From Ceratodon purpureus (Eukaryota; Streptophyta; Bryopsida; Pseudoditrichales; Ditrichaceae): a DNA stretch of 64,000 bases. The notes below the pieces were generated by a model that was not told the origin of the DNA, did no database searches, and saw only the letters and a list, made by a program, of their open reading frames with translations. The translations under genes and the position numbers were made by a program. The stretch is from the NCBI GenBank assembly GCA_014871385.1, contig CM026426.1, positions 60,736,084-60,800,083 of the forward strand, written 5' to 3'. Of this stretch, positions 34,141 to 46,617 are shown in pieces; within the stretch, counting starts at the first letter, position 1; every line of letters starts with the position of its first letter.

Positions 34141-37100
34141 ATGTCTGTGAAGGAGGAGGAGCGCTTTCTCGACATCGATGACTTGCAGGAGTTGATAGAT
34201 GGCTTGAAATCTCCTCTGGATGTGCTAACTTGGGGAAACTTTTGCGACAGGTACGATCTGGAGTGCGGTCCGAACTCAATCAACCCCCATCATTGTCGGA
34301 AGGATAAGGACATCAGCGACAAGACAATGCTGGAGTTTGGGTTGAAGCCGGAGGGGGTGAAGGGGCGTGGTGGATATTCGTGGTCAGTTTGCAAGGTGCG
34401 GGAGATAGTGAACCGTATAAAGTATATGCATCCAATCGTGTATCAACACGGTCCTGAAGAGATACCTAGATGCGTGACCAAACAGTTTGCTGTTGGCGTG
34501 GTTTTGGAATATCAGAAGAACTTGGTTAATTGGGCGTTCTTTGGCCAAGCATTAGAGATTATTTTGGGTCTGTGAGAGGCCCTGCAAGGGCTTAAGGGGC
34601 AGGGTAATCTCTGTACAATTTTCGAAGTGGGCAACCAGCCAGCAAGGGTCGGGCAGGGAGGATCGATCATGAGAAGGCTATGGTGTACCAACCATGCCTC
34701 GAGGTTTCCAAATTATAAAACCGGAGTCACCCAACGTGTGGAGTGACTGATACTATATAAAATTCCAAGGTCAACGAACTGTACCCAAAACCAAAGAACT
34801 AGAATATTGTTTTGAGCTTTGTGTACCCCGCACTATTTCCGCAAACTATTGTTTCTGGTTCAGTTGTACCCAGGAAAAATAAGTATTCTAAAGACCAGCA
34901 AGGCAGTTTCAGGCGGGAAGGGGGTCTCCGAAAAGGGCGGTAGAACTGTCTCGTGGCATTCTCAGGCGCCAAAGTGAATGTTTTGGCGGGTGTGCGTGTG
35001 TCTGATTCCAGATCTGCTGATTAGGAAAATTAACCGTTCCGTCGTGAGCAACGTCAAGTGCTGCAGCATGGCTCTCTCTGATGTCACAAACACATGTAGT
35101 TCGTATATTCCGCAGATTAAATTGCCAAGCAAGTGTGCACCACTAATCCGGAGAGGAAAGTCAGTGGATACCCAGGCGTCGAGAAGTAGTTTTCCACTGA
35201 GGAGAGCACGGGGTGAGAGTAATATCGATCTGTGGGTGGATGGACGCATATGGCCTATCGATCCTAGAACTGAGGAACCCCCGTCTTTCAGGAGCACAAA
35301 AGATTATTTAGAGTTCCTCTGTGAAGGTGAGAATGGGATGCTTGGTTATACAAAACGCTTGAAAACAGGGGGTAGTGTACAGGAATTGGAGTCACGAGTC
35401 TCGACGTTGCAGGGTCTGGTCGCGGAGTATGAGGGACAGATTCAACATCTTCGGAATTTATGCATGCGGCTTGAATCCGAGGCCAGCATCACGTTGGATG
35501 CAGCAGCCCAAGATGGGATTGACCGAAGAAACCTTTGCTTGGACGTGGAAAGGCTCGAAGCAAGATGTGAGGAGCTTAGTGGAAATCTAGCCCGCAGCGA
35601 GCACCGCACCCATGCGAATGATGTGGATCATCGTAAGAAAGTTGAGTCTATGGATACTGATCTGCAGAGATGCAAACTGGAGTACCAAAAGTTAGAGGAG
35701 AAGCTCCGTTCCATGGTTCGAACCCCCCGTGGATTCCGCCAGAGGGTGCACGGGAAATCGATGAAGAGCTTGGCCGATCTTGCAGGCGGCAGCGGCCATG
35801 CCAAGCGACAGAGGGCCCTTATGAGAGCCATGCTCCAGCCGGCAGTCGTGGCGGCAATTCGGAGCACTAACAAGGTGGCCGGTGGTAAGAAGAGACTGGC
35901 CGGTGATTCTACGACGCAAGCGAAGACGGCGGCATGCTTGGCCAGTATCCTCAGGCCAGCTGAAGCGGCGGCAATGGTGGAGCAGCCGAGGATGTCCCAA
36001 GCAAAGGCAAGTGTAGTAAAGGATGTTATTAGGCAGATTGGGGATAGCATAGGTTCTGATAGCATGTTGGATGCATGCGACAGCGCTGGAGTGACGGTGA
36101 GAGGTTACGATGCGATATACAGGACGGTGAAGAATCGCATTGGAATGGTAGCACCAGGTATAAAATCTGGTATTTTGCCGGCGCCACATCGACTAGGTTC
36201 GTTGAGAAAAGAAATGAACTTGAAACTCCCACAGTTCATTGGGGACTATTACCATATTGACGGACGCCGCACAATCCCAGAAGTGCGGGTGGGAGGAAAG
36301 GTGGTCACAGCAGCAAAGGAGGTTGTTCTGGATAGCAAAAACAGTCTGTTCGTTGAGTTGGAAGTTGTGCAACGGTCGATGGTTATGTTCTACGAAATGA
36401 CGACGGAAGGTAACTTTCCATTTGTGTGCATAATCGGACTTAGTCAAACGTAAGCGCTTATGTTATGATTGTTGTGTACTAGATTCAAGGTGAACTGTGA
36501 CCGAGGTGTATAATATGTTCATGCTGTGCAGAGTGCAATGGCGGTCCACTGATCTTCGTGCTGAAGCTTGATGAAGCAGAGGTTCTACAGGGGAAGAAAT
36601 TCGAGAGAGTGAGTCTGACCTTAATGAATCGAGCCTTAGATCCTAGCATCCAGAAAGACCATGAGAGATACTTCTCTGTACAATCCGAACAAGAGATATG
36701 GCCCATAGGATGTTTCCAAGTAGGGAAAGAGTCCTATGATGTGCTGAAGTGGGCATTTGAGAAGACTAGGTTCTCTGAGTTGATTGCAGCACAGATGGCG
36801 GGCCAACAACTTGTGGTGGAGGGAGTTGGCAGTTTTAATGTGGAGTGGCACCTAGCCGCTGATATGAAAACGATTAAGTGCATGTATGGGCTTCAGCACG
36901 GTCCCACATGCAAGATGACGTGCATCTATTGTGAGCAGATCCATGAGGTATCAAAATCTTGCAGCAGCGCAGCAGCAGCAAGGGAATTCAGGCTACAAGG
37001 CAAGGGTAACTGGCAAGGGGGGCTTTTTGCTTCGAGGATCCCACCGAAGCCCGTCAATATTGAGACGCACCCACGGTGGAAGCCTATTCTGCCCATTCCG

Positions 37101-38325
37101 CTGTCTCACACTCATATATGTACCCTCCATGCCCAGGTTCGTATTATTGAGAAAATCTTGCACCTTCATTTCATGTTCATCTGGAACATGGAAGATCCGA
37201 GGAGGAGAGCAGAGGCTATGGATTCCATTGAGAAGACTCTGTCAGCGATAGGAGTGGAGGGGGGCAACTGCCAGCTGAAGCAGGATAAGAAGAGGTCCGG
37301 AAAGAATGCAAATGTTGTCATGAAGCCTAGTTTGAGTGGAAAGGTGGCTGCGAGGTTGTTCCGTCCAAGCACATGGTCCACGTATGACAAGGTGTGGAAA
37401 GAAGTGTGCATGTCAGAATTCAACAACCTCGAAGGGGGGCAAGGTCGACAAAATCGATGGCGGGTTTGGGAGGCACTGGAGGATTTACAGCCGTATCTCA
37501 CAGGACTTGTGCTGACGCAGGGACAACGTGACTCTTGTAGGGCGAAGATGGATGCTTTTGGGAAGGCCTTCCTTGCAGCATTTGGAGAAACGCACGTTAC
37601 CCACTATATCGTAAGGGACGGTTCTATATGCTGATCAACATGTGCTTTGGTGTCTTCAATATAGGAAGTTGCAATGGAGTTACGATGGTACCTGAGGCTC
37701 TGTTCACTACTTAGCTAGGCATGGCATGGCGCTAACTCCTAAATTCTTATATTTCTGTGTGCAGCACGTACTCGTGAAGCATGGGCCATGGTTCGTTGAA
37801 ACCTACGGCAGTTTGTCAGTCTGGTCCTGTCAAGGTATGGAAAAGTCGCATCATGCAGCAAAAGTAGCAACGCAAGGTCACACACAACATGGAGGGACAG
37901 CTGCTCGCACTAGCGTGATTGTTCAACAATACCAATGGTGGTACCGCTGCATTCAGCATCGGTATACCAGGAAGGAACAGAGGAGATTGGAAGAATCCCG
38001 GGCTATTCCAGTGGATCCAAGCGCCATAGCTGCGGCCGCAAGACGTCGGCATGCTTGGTGGGCCTCGGGAGCTGCTGAAGCTTCGGGAGTGTGGCGTCAA
38101 AGTCGTCATAGAGATGGGAATCGCTGGGTGGCTCCAAATAGTAGTTCTGCAGAGTTGGCTCACACTCATCCAGATAGTGCAGGCATCGATGAAATTCCTT
38201 GTGGAATAAGCAGTGGGGCAGTGGAGACGCGCGGAACCCAGCCTGTCCGTGAAGAGGATTCCCAGGCGACAACTGATACAGATCAGTGGGAGAATGAACA
38301 TGTCACCGACATAACAGAGTTGTAG
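34141..38325 (+). CDS. large transposase-like protein, 4 exons, 1154 aa
   Basis: Exons 34141-34567, 35012-36409, 36532-37610, 37765-38325 sum to 3465 nt with continuous frame; the weakest junction is donor 1 (G/GTCTGT). Residues 1-140 are globular and unrecognised. A coiled coil follows at about 250-360 (VQELESRVSTLQGLVAEYEG). A basic Ala/Lys-rich linker leads to a domain with FYEMTTEECNGGPLIFVLKLD (about 600-622), where the Asp could be the first acid of an RNase H-like fold. A Cys-x3-Cys-x2-Cys-x3-His cluster (C735, C739, C742, H746) is followed by HTHICTLHAQVRIIEKIL and then THYIHVLVKHGPWF and QWWYRC. The LHxxxRIxEK and HYIHxLVxH pattern recalls large eukaryotic transposon families (KDZ-like), but this is remembered similarity only. 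No terminal repeats were found around it. Confidence 0.55.
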
Positions 38326-39121
38326 TTTGACTTGATCTGGAGGTGCCTGCTTTGCTATGGAGCATGCGTCCTACCATACAAAGTTTGCCATATCGTAAGT
38401 CTGTAATGGAAGCCACATTGTCCCAGAATTCTTGTACGGTCATTTGGAGTATGGAAACAGGGTTCAAACTTGATGCTTTTTAAATTTGACTATTAATTCA
38501 AAGTGCATCAGAGTACTGTGAGAAACAATGCCCGAGCACTGAGCAACATTATCAACTGCATGTTAATGTATTTTTAATTAATCACGGAAATTTAAATTTC
38601 GAGTAAGCAATAAGTGAATGATGATGCAATCCCACCTCAGTAAAAACCTGAACTACTGCAAAATCATCCATTTCAAACAACACTCAAGAATATTAAAACA
38701 ACTTGTCCTGATTGAGCTTCATTGGATGAATGTGCACTTCTCACGAGAGTATTGCAAATTTCACGTTAAAGCACATACCTTCTTGTCTTCCTCATTGTTT
38801 ATAGTACTGTAGTCTGTAATATGGATTTATATAATATCCCATTCCAAATTTGTTGGTAGTAGAAGTTTCTCATTACCCTCGTGATGCTGAAGCAAATGAT
38901 TTCCTTAGATCTATATAAAACAGGACGGTAGAAACTAGAAAAAACGAACTAATTTGAGGGCCACGCTATTTTTAATTAGTTATACAAATCATCTATTCAA
39001 AATCTTAACAATTTTGAATAGACAGAATACATGAATTTCAATATAAGTAATATGTCGTAAACCCTGCGCACCTGCAAATTCAGTGTGGGTAATAATAGAC
39101 TTTGGCAAGATTTTGGCAAGA
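38326..39121. other. 3' flank, AT-rich; no gene seen
   Basis: Probable 3'UTR followed by AT-rich sequence without recognisable features. Confidence 0.4.
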
Positions 39122-39876
39122 TTAACCCCTAAGTGCCCAGGAAAGCCGAAATGGCTTTATACTGTTTTGGGCAGCGTAGATGAAGACGTTAAAAGTAATA
39201 TTTTTTCCTAATTTTTTTACTAGATACACCCTTTACCGCAATGTGTAAGTGGAAAAATTTTCAAAGTCAAATTCCAATTTTAAAACCTCTAAGTAGAAAT
39301 TTTGGGTTTCAAGTCCACAACAGGCAGTCTAAAATTAGGTCATTTTTATAAAAAAAACTGAAATATGTTCATAACCAAATCACTACTCAAAAACCATAGT
39401 GACCCAAGTCAAAAAGTTTACCAATTTTAGAAGGACAGCCTCCAAGAGTACATGAAGAAGCTTCAAATTTTTTTGTAACATTACATTTTCTCCTCTCCAA
39501 AAATTGTCAAAATTTGAGATTTAGGATTTTTTTCAGATATACGTGACGTCATGCATGTTTTACTATATCAAGGTTTTTAGATGTGCTTCTAGAAAACAAT
39601 TTTATGAGAGCCAAAAAAAGGAATGAGTCTCTCAAATTTTCCATAGGGGTATTCAACTCAATTAGACTTTGGATTATATACTTCTGGAAAGAACCTAGGA
39701 TATTCAGTTGCTTAATTTAGTTTCAGAATTATACGAGACTATACTAATGGTTGAACATAATTCTAAGTATTGAGAAAATGGTGATAGTAAAATCTTCATA
39801 TACAGTAAAAGAACACCTTAGTGAAAATAACTTCTAGAAGGAGAGAAAATAAAAATATTTTGCGCGTTCAACTGCG

Positions 39877-40005
39877 CGATGGGAAGCGTGTTGGGGTGGG
39901 TGTCGGAGGGAGGATTCGAACCCGTCACCAGCACCCTGGGGCTGCCACGTCAGTTCAAATCCATAGCCTCGGAACATCAAGCCACCAAGGCTTTGACGGA
40001 ATAAG
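39877..40005 (-). repeat. tRNA-like SINE module 1 (in copy A)
   Basis: Read on the minus strand it has GGGTTCGAATCC (RNA polymerase III B box, consensus GGTTCGANTCC), preceded by an A-box-like TGGCTTGATGTTCCGAGG segment. An AT-rich tail lies on the side of TAAAAAAATT. Confidence 0.6.
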
Positions 40006-40081
40006 TAAAATTTCTGAGCATACTTATATCAAATCTGAGATCCTCAAAATTAAAAAAATTAAAAAATAAGAAAAATGTGCG

Positions 40082-40215
40082 CCATCCATTGCGCAGTGGA
40101 AAGCGTGGTGGGGTGAGTGTCGGAGAGTGGATTCGAACCCTGCACCAGTACCCTCGGGCCGCCGCATCTCTTCGGCTCCGAGGCCCCGATACATCAAGCC
40201 AGCAAGGCTTTGATG
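40082..40215 (-). repeat. tRNA-like SINE module 2 (in copy A)
   Basis: It lies about 200 bp from module 1 in the same orientation, with the same B box (GGGTTCGAATCC) and the A-box-like region. It is diverged (GCTGGCTTGATGTATCGGGG) and separated from module 1 by A-rich linker, so the pair looks dimeric. Confidence 0.6.
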
Positions 40216-40335
40216 GATTGGCATATGTTTTGAGCATAGTTATATGAAATCTAACATTCTAAAAATTAAAAAAAAATAAAAAATGAAAAATTCTTAATCG
40301 CTTTAACTGGACGCCAAATAAGGCAAGGGAGTTAA

Positions 40336-41221
40336 AATTCAAAAACTCATAGATGTAAAATGGCTGGGAAAAACTTTAGAAAGGATGGTAAAGCACGAAA
40401 CGATTTTTGATAGTAAAGATATAGAACACAACCAAGAATGGTGTAAGAAGATAAAATCTTTATAAAAGCTAAGGAAAAATCATGAAACGAATTAGTTCAA
40501 GTGTAGGACCAGTGAATAAGGTTTTTGCTTCTTCAGAAGACTATTATGTTACTTTGTTTGAGTGGTGAAGACTGTTTCTAGCGCTCTTTAGTGCAATGAA
40601 GTCTTACCCGTCCCTCTTCACATTCATCAAAGATGTAGTAACCCGCTGAATCCCGAATCTTGGTCTACCGTTACAGAGTGGTAGAATCTGAACTGCCGTG
40701 GGAATTTCACGATTCTTTAGTCCTTCCTTTCCATTATCAGAGTGAATAATGTCGCCTCTTGATGTGCTCCCGTTGCAGAACAATGGAGAAACAAACAATG
40801 CGACGTGGGGATTTCGGCGGCAGCCAGATGCAGTGGTGGAATTGCAGTTGCAAGTGCAGATGAACAAGAGCACAACAAGGCTACTATTTAACAACGGTCC
40901 ACTACTTAACAATTCAACATCACCGACTGTTGCATGTTCCGAAGGTGCTCTTGGTATCAGAGAATGTATGACAAACACAACAGGTAATTTATTCATATGA
41001 ACCGTCTATTTCAAAACATGGTAGTTTCAGCCAGGAAATTGCAGACATGCGGCAATATGTCCTCAACTATAATGCAACTGTAACTAATCAATAACCATCG
41101 ATCCTACCAATAACCTGCTGGATTGTCAACTACGGAAAGGTAAGCATGGGTAGAGATGGCACATGGAGATTGGTGAAGCTAGCCCTCGGCTTCCCTCTGG
41201 TAAGTAACTACCATGTCTTGA
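40336..41221. other. no gene recognised
   Basis: Frames at 40604-40996 (minus) and 40749-41000 (plus) overlap each other and match no family. 41140-41220 is the 3' flank of the RING-like gene. Confidence 0.35.
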
Positions 41222-42886
41222 TCAAGGTTGTGCAGAAGGAGGATCTCCAGGTGATCGCTCGAACAGTTTGTGCGTATCTGAAGAACATGATACTGGAGTC
41301 TGGGCCAAGGCTTCCTCGCTGGGCAATGCATTGCCTTCCTTCGACAGTAAGAAGTCATGACATTCTGAATTCAGGTTCAGGGCCGTATGCATGGTGACTG
41401 CAGCACCATTCCGCGCTCCCACAACATTCCTAAGATTCTGCATTGTGTCTTCGACCCACGCCTCCTGCTGGTCGTCAAGTTTGCCGTCGAATTGAGCTAC
41501 CCACGCTGGGTCGAGGTCGCCACACATGGGGCATTGATAGAGGTTAGAGTCAATCAGTTGTGCCACACACACATTGTGGAAGAGGCATCCGCAAGAACCG
41601 AGTATTGCTGCATTGGAGACAAAACCTTTGTTGCAGATTGAGCAGATATGAGTCATACGGTATACTAACGCAAGTACGGAGTATGCGCTCGGGTACACAA
41701 AAACGGAGCGTGGGCGCAGGATCAAATACTCCTGTTCACTCTTGAGCAGGCTCGCCTCCGCGGCAGCGACGTCAGCAAGGGCTTGATTGTGAGCGGCAGT
41801 GGCATCTTGAAGTGGACCCGACTTGAGCTCTAAAATTTGAGATCGCGCAATCATCTGCTCCTCTTGCATCGACGAGAGCCTCGCTGAAAGAAGCCGCGCC
41901 ATTTCCGCGTGAACTTTGTATTCTGTTGCTGTCCCCTCCCGGAACAAACGCGAGAGCTCCGTGTTCGCCGCATTGCATTCCAACTCCAGCCGACTATACT
42001 CTGCATCTGTAAAGGCATTCACAATGCCCAATGCCGAGTCGTGATCCCGCTGAAGCGTTTCCAACGCTGTCTGTGCTAGAATTGCGGTTGCTCTGGCAGC
42101 CACTACTTCTCTGAGTGCACGATCTGCACTTTGTGGCATTATCTGGCGCTCTGGTGTGCCAGATGCCACTGAAGCCATTAGCTCGCAGAGACCTTCCACC
42201 TGCCGGCGCAACGCCACTGGTCCCAGCTTCTTCGGGTTCTTCAATGCGGTTGCGAAGCGCTTGCTTCGGCGCACCGTGGCCTCCGCCACCCAGTTCACGT
42301 CCAAGCCATGCACAAATGTTGCATAAGCAGCCTTGAGAAAACGCATGGCAAAGTAGGCATTGTCAGGACAGTTGCCATACACACGGTAGTTGTGCTGCGA
42401 GAAAAGCTGAGCCTGCTCCTTGTCCAAGCAATTTGCAATCTCAAATCGATTCAACTGCGAACCCGCGCGCCATACCTTCTTGATGTCGGACTCCAGAATA
42501 TGTGGGTAAACCTTGGAAACATCATCTACTGTCGGGCCCCTGTCACACAACCCCACCTTGTCATGGAAAAACATGTTGTCATATTCTGCATTGCGGCCCA
42601 GCAACATCGGTGCAGCTGCCACCATTCGTTCACGCAGCGCCAATGGGATTGCTTCAAGGTCGAATGCTGCATCAAACTCGGAGTTCCCCACCTCAAACGC
42701 AGGAGGGACTTCGACTGATTCGACATCTGGGCCCTCTGGAGTCGTTTCTCTATCTCCGCTGGTGGACTGTGGGAGTTCCTTCTGGACAGACTTACGTGAC
42801 TTGCAAGGTTGCGGACTTCTCTGACCTTCGGTGGCTTCGGACCTTCGTTTCTTGTGCTTCTTCTCTGACCCCTTCCCGTTTCCCAT
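41222..42886 (-). CDS. RING-like coiled-coil protein, paralogue 1 (554 aa, single exon)
   Basis: Start ATG at 42886 in good context (GCCATGGGA). Residues 1-60 are basic and Ser-rich. An unnamed domain follows (about 65-235: ERMVAAAPMLLGRNAEYDN, VGLCDRGPTVDDVSKVYPHI, VYGNCPDNAYFAMRFLKAAY). A coiled coil covers about 265-390. The zinc module is C415-x2-C418-x13-C432-x-C434-x2-H437-x2-C440-x11-C452-x2-C455. Classical RING spacing has His at position 4 and Cys or His at position 5; here Cys is at 4 and His at 5. RING proteins are usually E3 ubiquitin ligases; that role is inferred. It is closest to the gene at 56078. Confidence 0.75.
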   Translation of the reverse strand: MGNGKGSEKKHKKRRSEATEGQRSPQPCKSRKSVQKELPQSTSGDRETTPEGPDVESVEVPPAFEVGNSEFDAAFDLEAIPLALRERMVAAAPMLLGRNAEYDNMFFHDKVGLCDRGPTVDDVSKVYPHILESDIKKVWRAGSQLNRFEIANCLDKEQAQLFSQHNYRVYGNCPDNAYFAMRFLKAAYATFVHGLDVNWVAEATVRRSKRFATALKNPKKLGPVALRRQVEGLCELMASVASGTPERQIMPQSADRALREVVAARATAILAQTALETLQRDHDSALGIVNAFTDAEYSRLELECNAANTELSRLFREGTATEYKVHAEMARLLSARLSSMQEEQMIARSQILELKSGPLQDATAAHNQALADVAAAEASLLKSEQEYLILRPRSVFVYPSAYSVLALVYRMTHICSICNKGFVSNAAILGSCGCLFHNVCVAQLIDSNLYQCPMCGDLDPAWVAQFDGKLDDQQEAWVEDTMQNLRNVVGARNGAAVTMHTALNLNSECHDFLLSKEGNALPSEEALAQTPVSCSSDTHKLFERSPGDPPSAQP

Positions 42887-43870
42887 GGCAACGTGATACT
42901 GTCTAACCTATGCGGTGGAGATTAAACAACAGAGACGGACCTACACTGTGATCATGTTACAACAACTACGAAAGCATGAGCACAAAGCGAAAAGACACAA
43001 ACTACATATAGCAAGGTGGGCTGTGAAACGTCGCACAGGCAAAAGAGTATTCAGGCATTGTAGAGCTCCAAGTACACTGTTAGTGGGCAAGGATTTCGAA
43101 GTCATGATTCTAATTACGGTTACTTGGACAGGGAAGAGGCGGCTGATAAGAAAAATAATCACACCTGTACACTTACGGTCACCTCGCCTCCCATTGACAT
43201 CGACGCTTTGCTACATCGGACTAGTTTATCATTCAACAATGACTTCAGCAGTGTGAGTTACGCACGGCCTCCGCCGTCAAATGCAATTTAAAAGCATGAG
43301 GTTGGATGTGACGTGACACAGATACTACATACTTGTAATCATGTGTTACAACAGCACTGAAATCTTAGATAATACAATTTATTTAAAATCCTAAGTCACT
43401 TACGAAAAAAATCCGCATATTCAAATATGCGCATTCTTGAATCGCTGTGGGAAGACCAGAAAATGATATGGTACTGCCTATATAAGTAATATGGAGTGCC
43501 TGTAGCCATGCCATAACTCATATGAAAACATTTTATAATCATGAATAAAATCCTTAATTGACATAATAAACTGGGTCTTGGGAAAAATGAAGCTTGCGCA
43601 ATGTAATGTCAGTGGAGTTACTCTTAGAAAATCGTATCAAGGAGGCCTCAAAAATATTTAATGATTTTTGGATTCGCATCATTATCTGATTTCTCTAATG
43701 CAGCACAATTATTGTCATGCATAGCAAATTGTTTCAAATTAAGGAAAATGAAGGATAGCACGTCCAAATTACTAGGCCCAATATAAGCACATCCATAATT
43801 ATTTGGGACGGTTTTCATCCAATTTAAAACTATCATGTACGAAAACATTTCCATCCAAGAGGGTCGCTAA
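42887..43870. other. upstream region of paralogue 1; no gene seen
   Basis: Should contain the promoter and leader of the minus-strand gene at 42886. No clear TATA box. Short frames have no recognisable domain. Confidence 0.4.
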
Positions 43871-46617
43871 TTTGAAAGAAATGGCAAGGTGAAGCAATCT
43901 TTTAAATATGGATGATAAATGGATGGATGAAAAATCAAGTTTCACGTTCACTCTCAAACAATACCAACCCTGACTCTCAAATTGTGACAAGAAGAACTAA
44001 ACTCGATATAATTCTAAGAAGAATGGAGGGATGATAAATGGATGGATGATCAATGGAGGGATGAAAAATGGGTGGATGATAAACGAAGGGATGAAAAATA
44101 GAGTTTCGTATTCACATCACAGGGAACTACTCTTGACCCTCAAATAGTTTGCACATAAATAAACCTAAATGAACTAAAAAATTAAATTTAAAAAATAAAA
44201 TAAAATAAAATAAAATAAAAAAATAGAGGCAAGGCAAGGTGAAAAGCAATATCTTTAATTGCTGAAATTAAAAAGAAATGGCAAGATGAAGGTATCAACA
44301 AGGAGATGGATGATCAATGGAGGGATGAAAAATGGGTGGATGATAAACGAAGGGATGAAAAATAGAGTTTCGTATTCACATCACAGGGAACTACTCTTGA
44401 CCCTCAAATAGTTTGCACATAAATAAACCTAAATGAAATAAAAAATTAAATTTAAAAAATAAAATAGAATAACATAAAAAAATAGAGTCAAGGCAAGGTG
44501 AAAAGCAATATCTTTAATTGTTGAAATTAAAAAGAAATGGCAAGATGAAGGTATCAACAAGGAGATGGATGATCAATGGAGGGATGAAAAATGGGTGGAT
44601 GATAAACGAAGGGATGAAAAATAGAGTTTCGTATTCACATCACAGGGAACTACTCTTGACCCTCAAATAGTTTGCACATAAATAAACCTAAATGAAATAA
44701 AAAATTAAATTTAAAAAATAAAATAGAATAACATAAAAAAATAGAGTCAAGGCAAGGTGAAAAGCAATATCTTTAATTGTTGAAATTAAAAAGAAATGGC
44801 AAGATGAAGGTATCAACAAGGAGATGGATGATCAATGGAGGGATGAAAAATGGGTGGATGATAAACGAAGGGATGAAAAATAGAGTTTCGTATTCACATC
44901 ACAGGGAACTACTCTTGACCCTCAAATAGTTTGCACATAAATAAACCTAAATGAAATAAAAAATTAAATTTAAAAAATAAAATAGAATAACATAAAAAAA
45001 TAGAGTCAAGGCAAGGTGAAAAGCAATATCTTTAATTGATGAAATTAAAAAGAAATGGCAAGATGAAGGTATCAACAAGGAGATGGATGATCAATGGAGG
45101 GATGAAAAATGGGTGGATGATAAACGAAGGGATGAAAAATAGAGTTTCGTATTCACATCACAGGGAACTACTCTTGACCCTCAAATAGTTTGCACATAAA
45201 TAAACCTAAATGAAATAAAAAATTAAATTTAAAAAATAAAATAGAATAACATAACAAAATAGAGTCAAGGCAAGGTGAAAAGCAATATCTTTAATTGTTG
45301 AAATTAAAAAGAAATGGCAAGATGAAGGTATCAACAAGGAGATGGATGATCAATGGAGGGATGAAAAATGGGTGGATGATAAACGAAGGGATGAAAAATA
45401 GAGTTTCGTATTCACATCACAGGGAACTACTCTTGACCCTCAAATAGTTTGCACATAAATAAACCTAAATGAAATAAAAAATTAAATTTAAAAAATAAAA
45501 TAGAATAACATAAAAAAATAGAGTCAAGGCAAGCTGAAAAGCAATATCTTTAATTGTTGAAATTAAAAAGAAATGGCAAGATGAAGGTATCAACAAGGAG
45601 ATGGATGATCAATGGAGGGATGAAAAATGGGTGGATGATAAACGAAGGGATGAAAAATAGAGTTTCGTATTCACATCACAGGGAACTACTCTTGACCCTC
45701 AAATAGTTTGCACATAAATAAACCTAAATGAACTAAAAAATTAAATTTAAAAAATAAAATAAAATAAAATAAAATAAAAAAATAGAGGCAAGGCAAGGTG
45801 AAAAGCAATATCTTTAATTGTTGAAATTAAAAAGAAATGGCAAGATGAAGGTATCAACAAGGAGATGGATGATCAATGGAGGGATGAAAAATGGGTGGAT
45901 GATAAACGAAGGGATGAAAAATAGAGTTTCGTATTCACATCACAGGGAACTACTCTTGACCCTCAAATAGTTTGCACATAAATAAACCTAAATGAAATAA
46001 AAAATTAAATTTAAAAAATAAAATAGAATAACATAAAAAAATAGAGTCAAGGCAAGGTGAAAAGCAATATCTTTAATTGATGAAATTAAAAAGAAATGGC
46101 AAGATGAAGGTATCAACAAGGAGATGGATGATCAATGGAGGGATGAAAAATGGGTGGATGATAAACGAAGGGATGAAAAATAGAGTTTCGTATTCACATC
46201 ACAGGGAACTACTCTTGACCCTCAAATAGTTTGCACATAAATAAACCTAAATGAAATAAAAAATTAAATTTAAAAAATAAAATAGAATAACATAACAAAA
46301 TAGAGTCAAGGCAAGGTGAAAAGCAATATCTTTAATTGTTGAAATTAAAAAGAAATGGCAAGATGAAGGTATCAACAAGGAGATGGATGATCAATGGAGG
46401 GATGAAAAATGGGTGGATGATAAACGAAGGGATGAAAAATAGAGTTTCGTATTCACATCACAGGGAACTACTCTTGACCCTCAAATAGTTTGCACATAAA
46501 TAAACCTAAATGAAATAAAAAATTAAATTTAAAAAATAAAATAAAATAAAATAAAATAAAAAAATAGAGGCAAGGCAAGGTGAAAAGCAATATCTTTAAT
46601 TGATGAAATTAAAAAGA
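43871..46617. repeat. satellite array: ten 259-bp units plus one degenerate unit
   Basis: The word GAGATGGATGATCAATGGAG and its neighbours recur with units starting near 44041, 44305, 44564, 44823, 45082, 45341, 45600, 45864, 46123 and 46382. Period is 259 bp, or 264 where an AAATA run is expanded. Units are almost identical. 43871-44040 is a strongly diverged unit (GATGAAAAATCAAGTTTCAC versus GATGAAAAATAGAGTTTCGT). Single-base variants repeat every four units, showing higher-order duplication. There is no coding potential. Confidence 0.95.

Larger units (their letters stand above)
39122..40335 (+). mobile_element. TTAA-flanked repeat family, copy A
   Basis: TTAA (39122-39125) followed by CCCCTAAGTGCCCAGG begins the copy; CCAAATAAGGCAAGGGAG followed by TTAA (40332-40335) ends it. 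It is homologous along its length to copy C (51887-52984, inverted). The shared core contains ACGTGACGTCATGCATG at 39541-39557 and two inserted SINE modules. There is no coding capacity. TTAA flanks and C-rich ends suggest a non-autonomous piggyBac-like element. Confidence 0.6.

Noticed and set aside
35628-36189. Minus-strand frames opposite the transposase-like gene
   Set aside because: Shadow frames of the long plus-strand exon 35012-36409, which has coherent splicing.
43871-46617. CRISPR-like array because of regular repeats
   Set aside because: Units are 259 bp with no unique spacers and no cas genes, in a eukaryotic context. It is a satellite.
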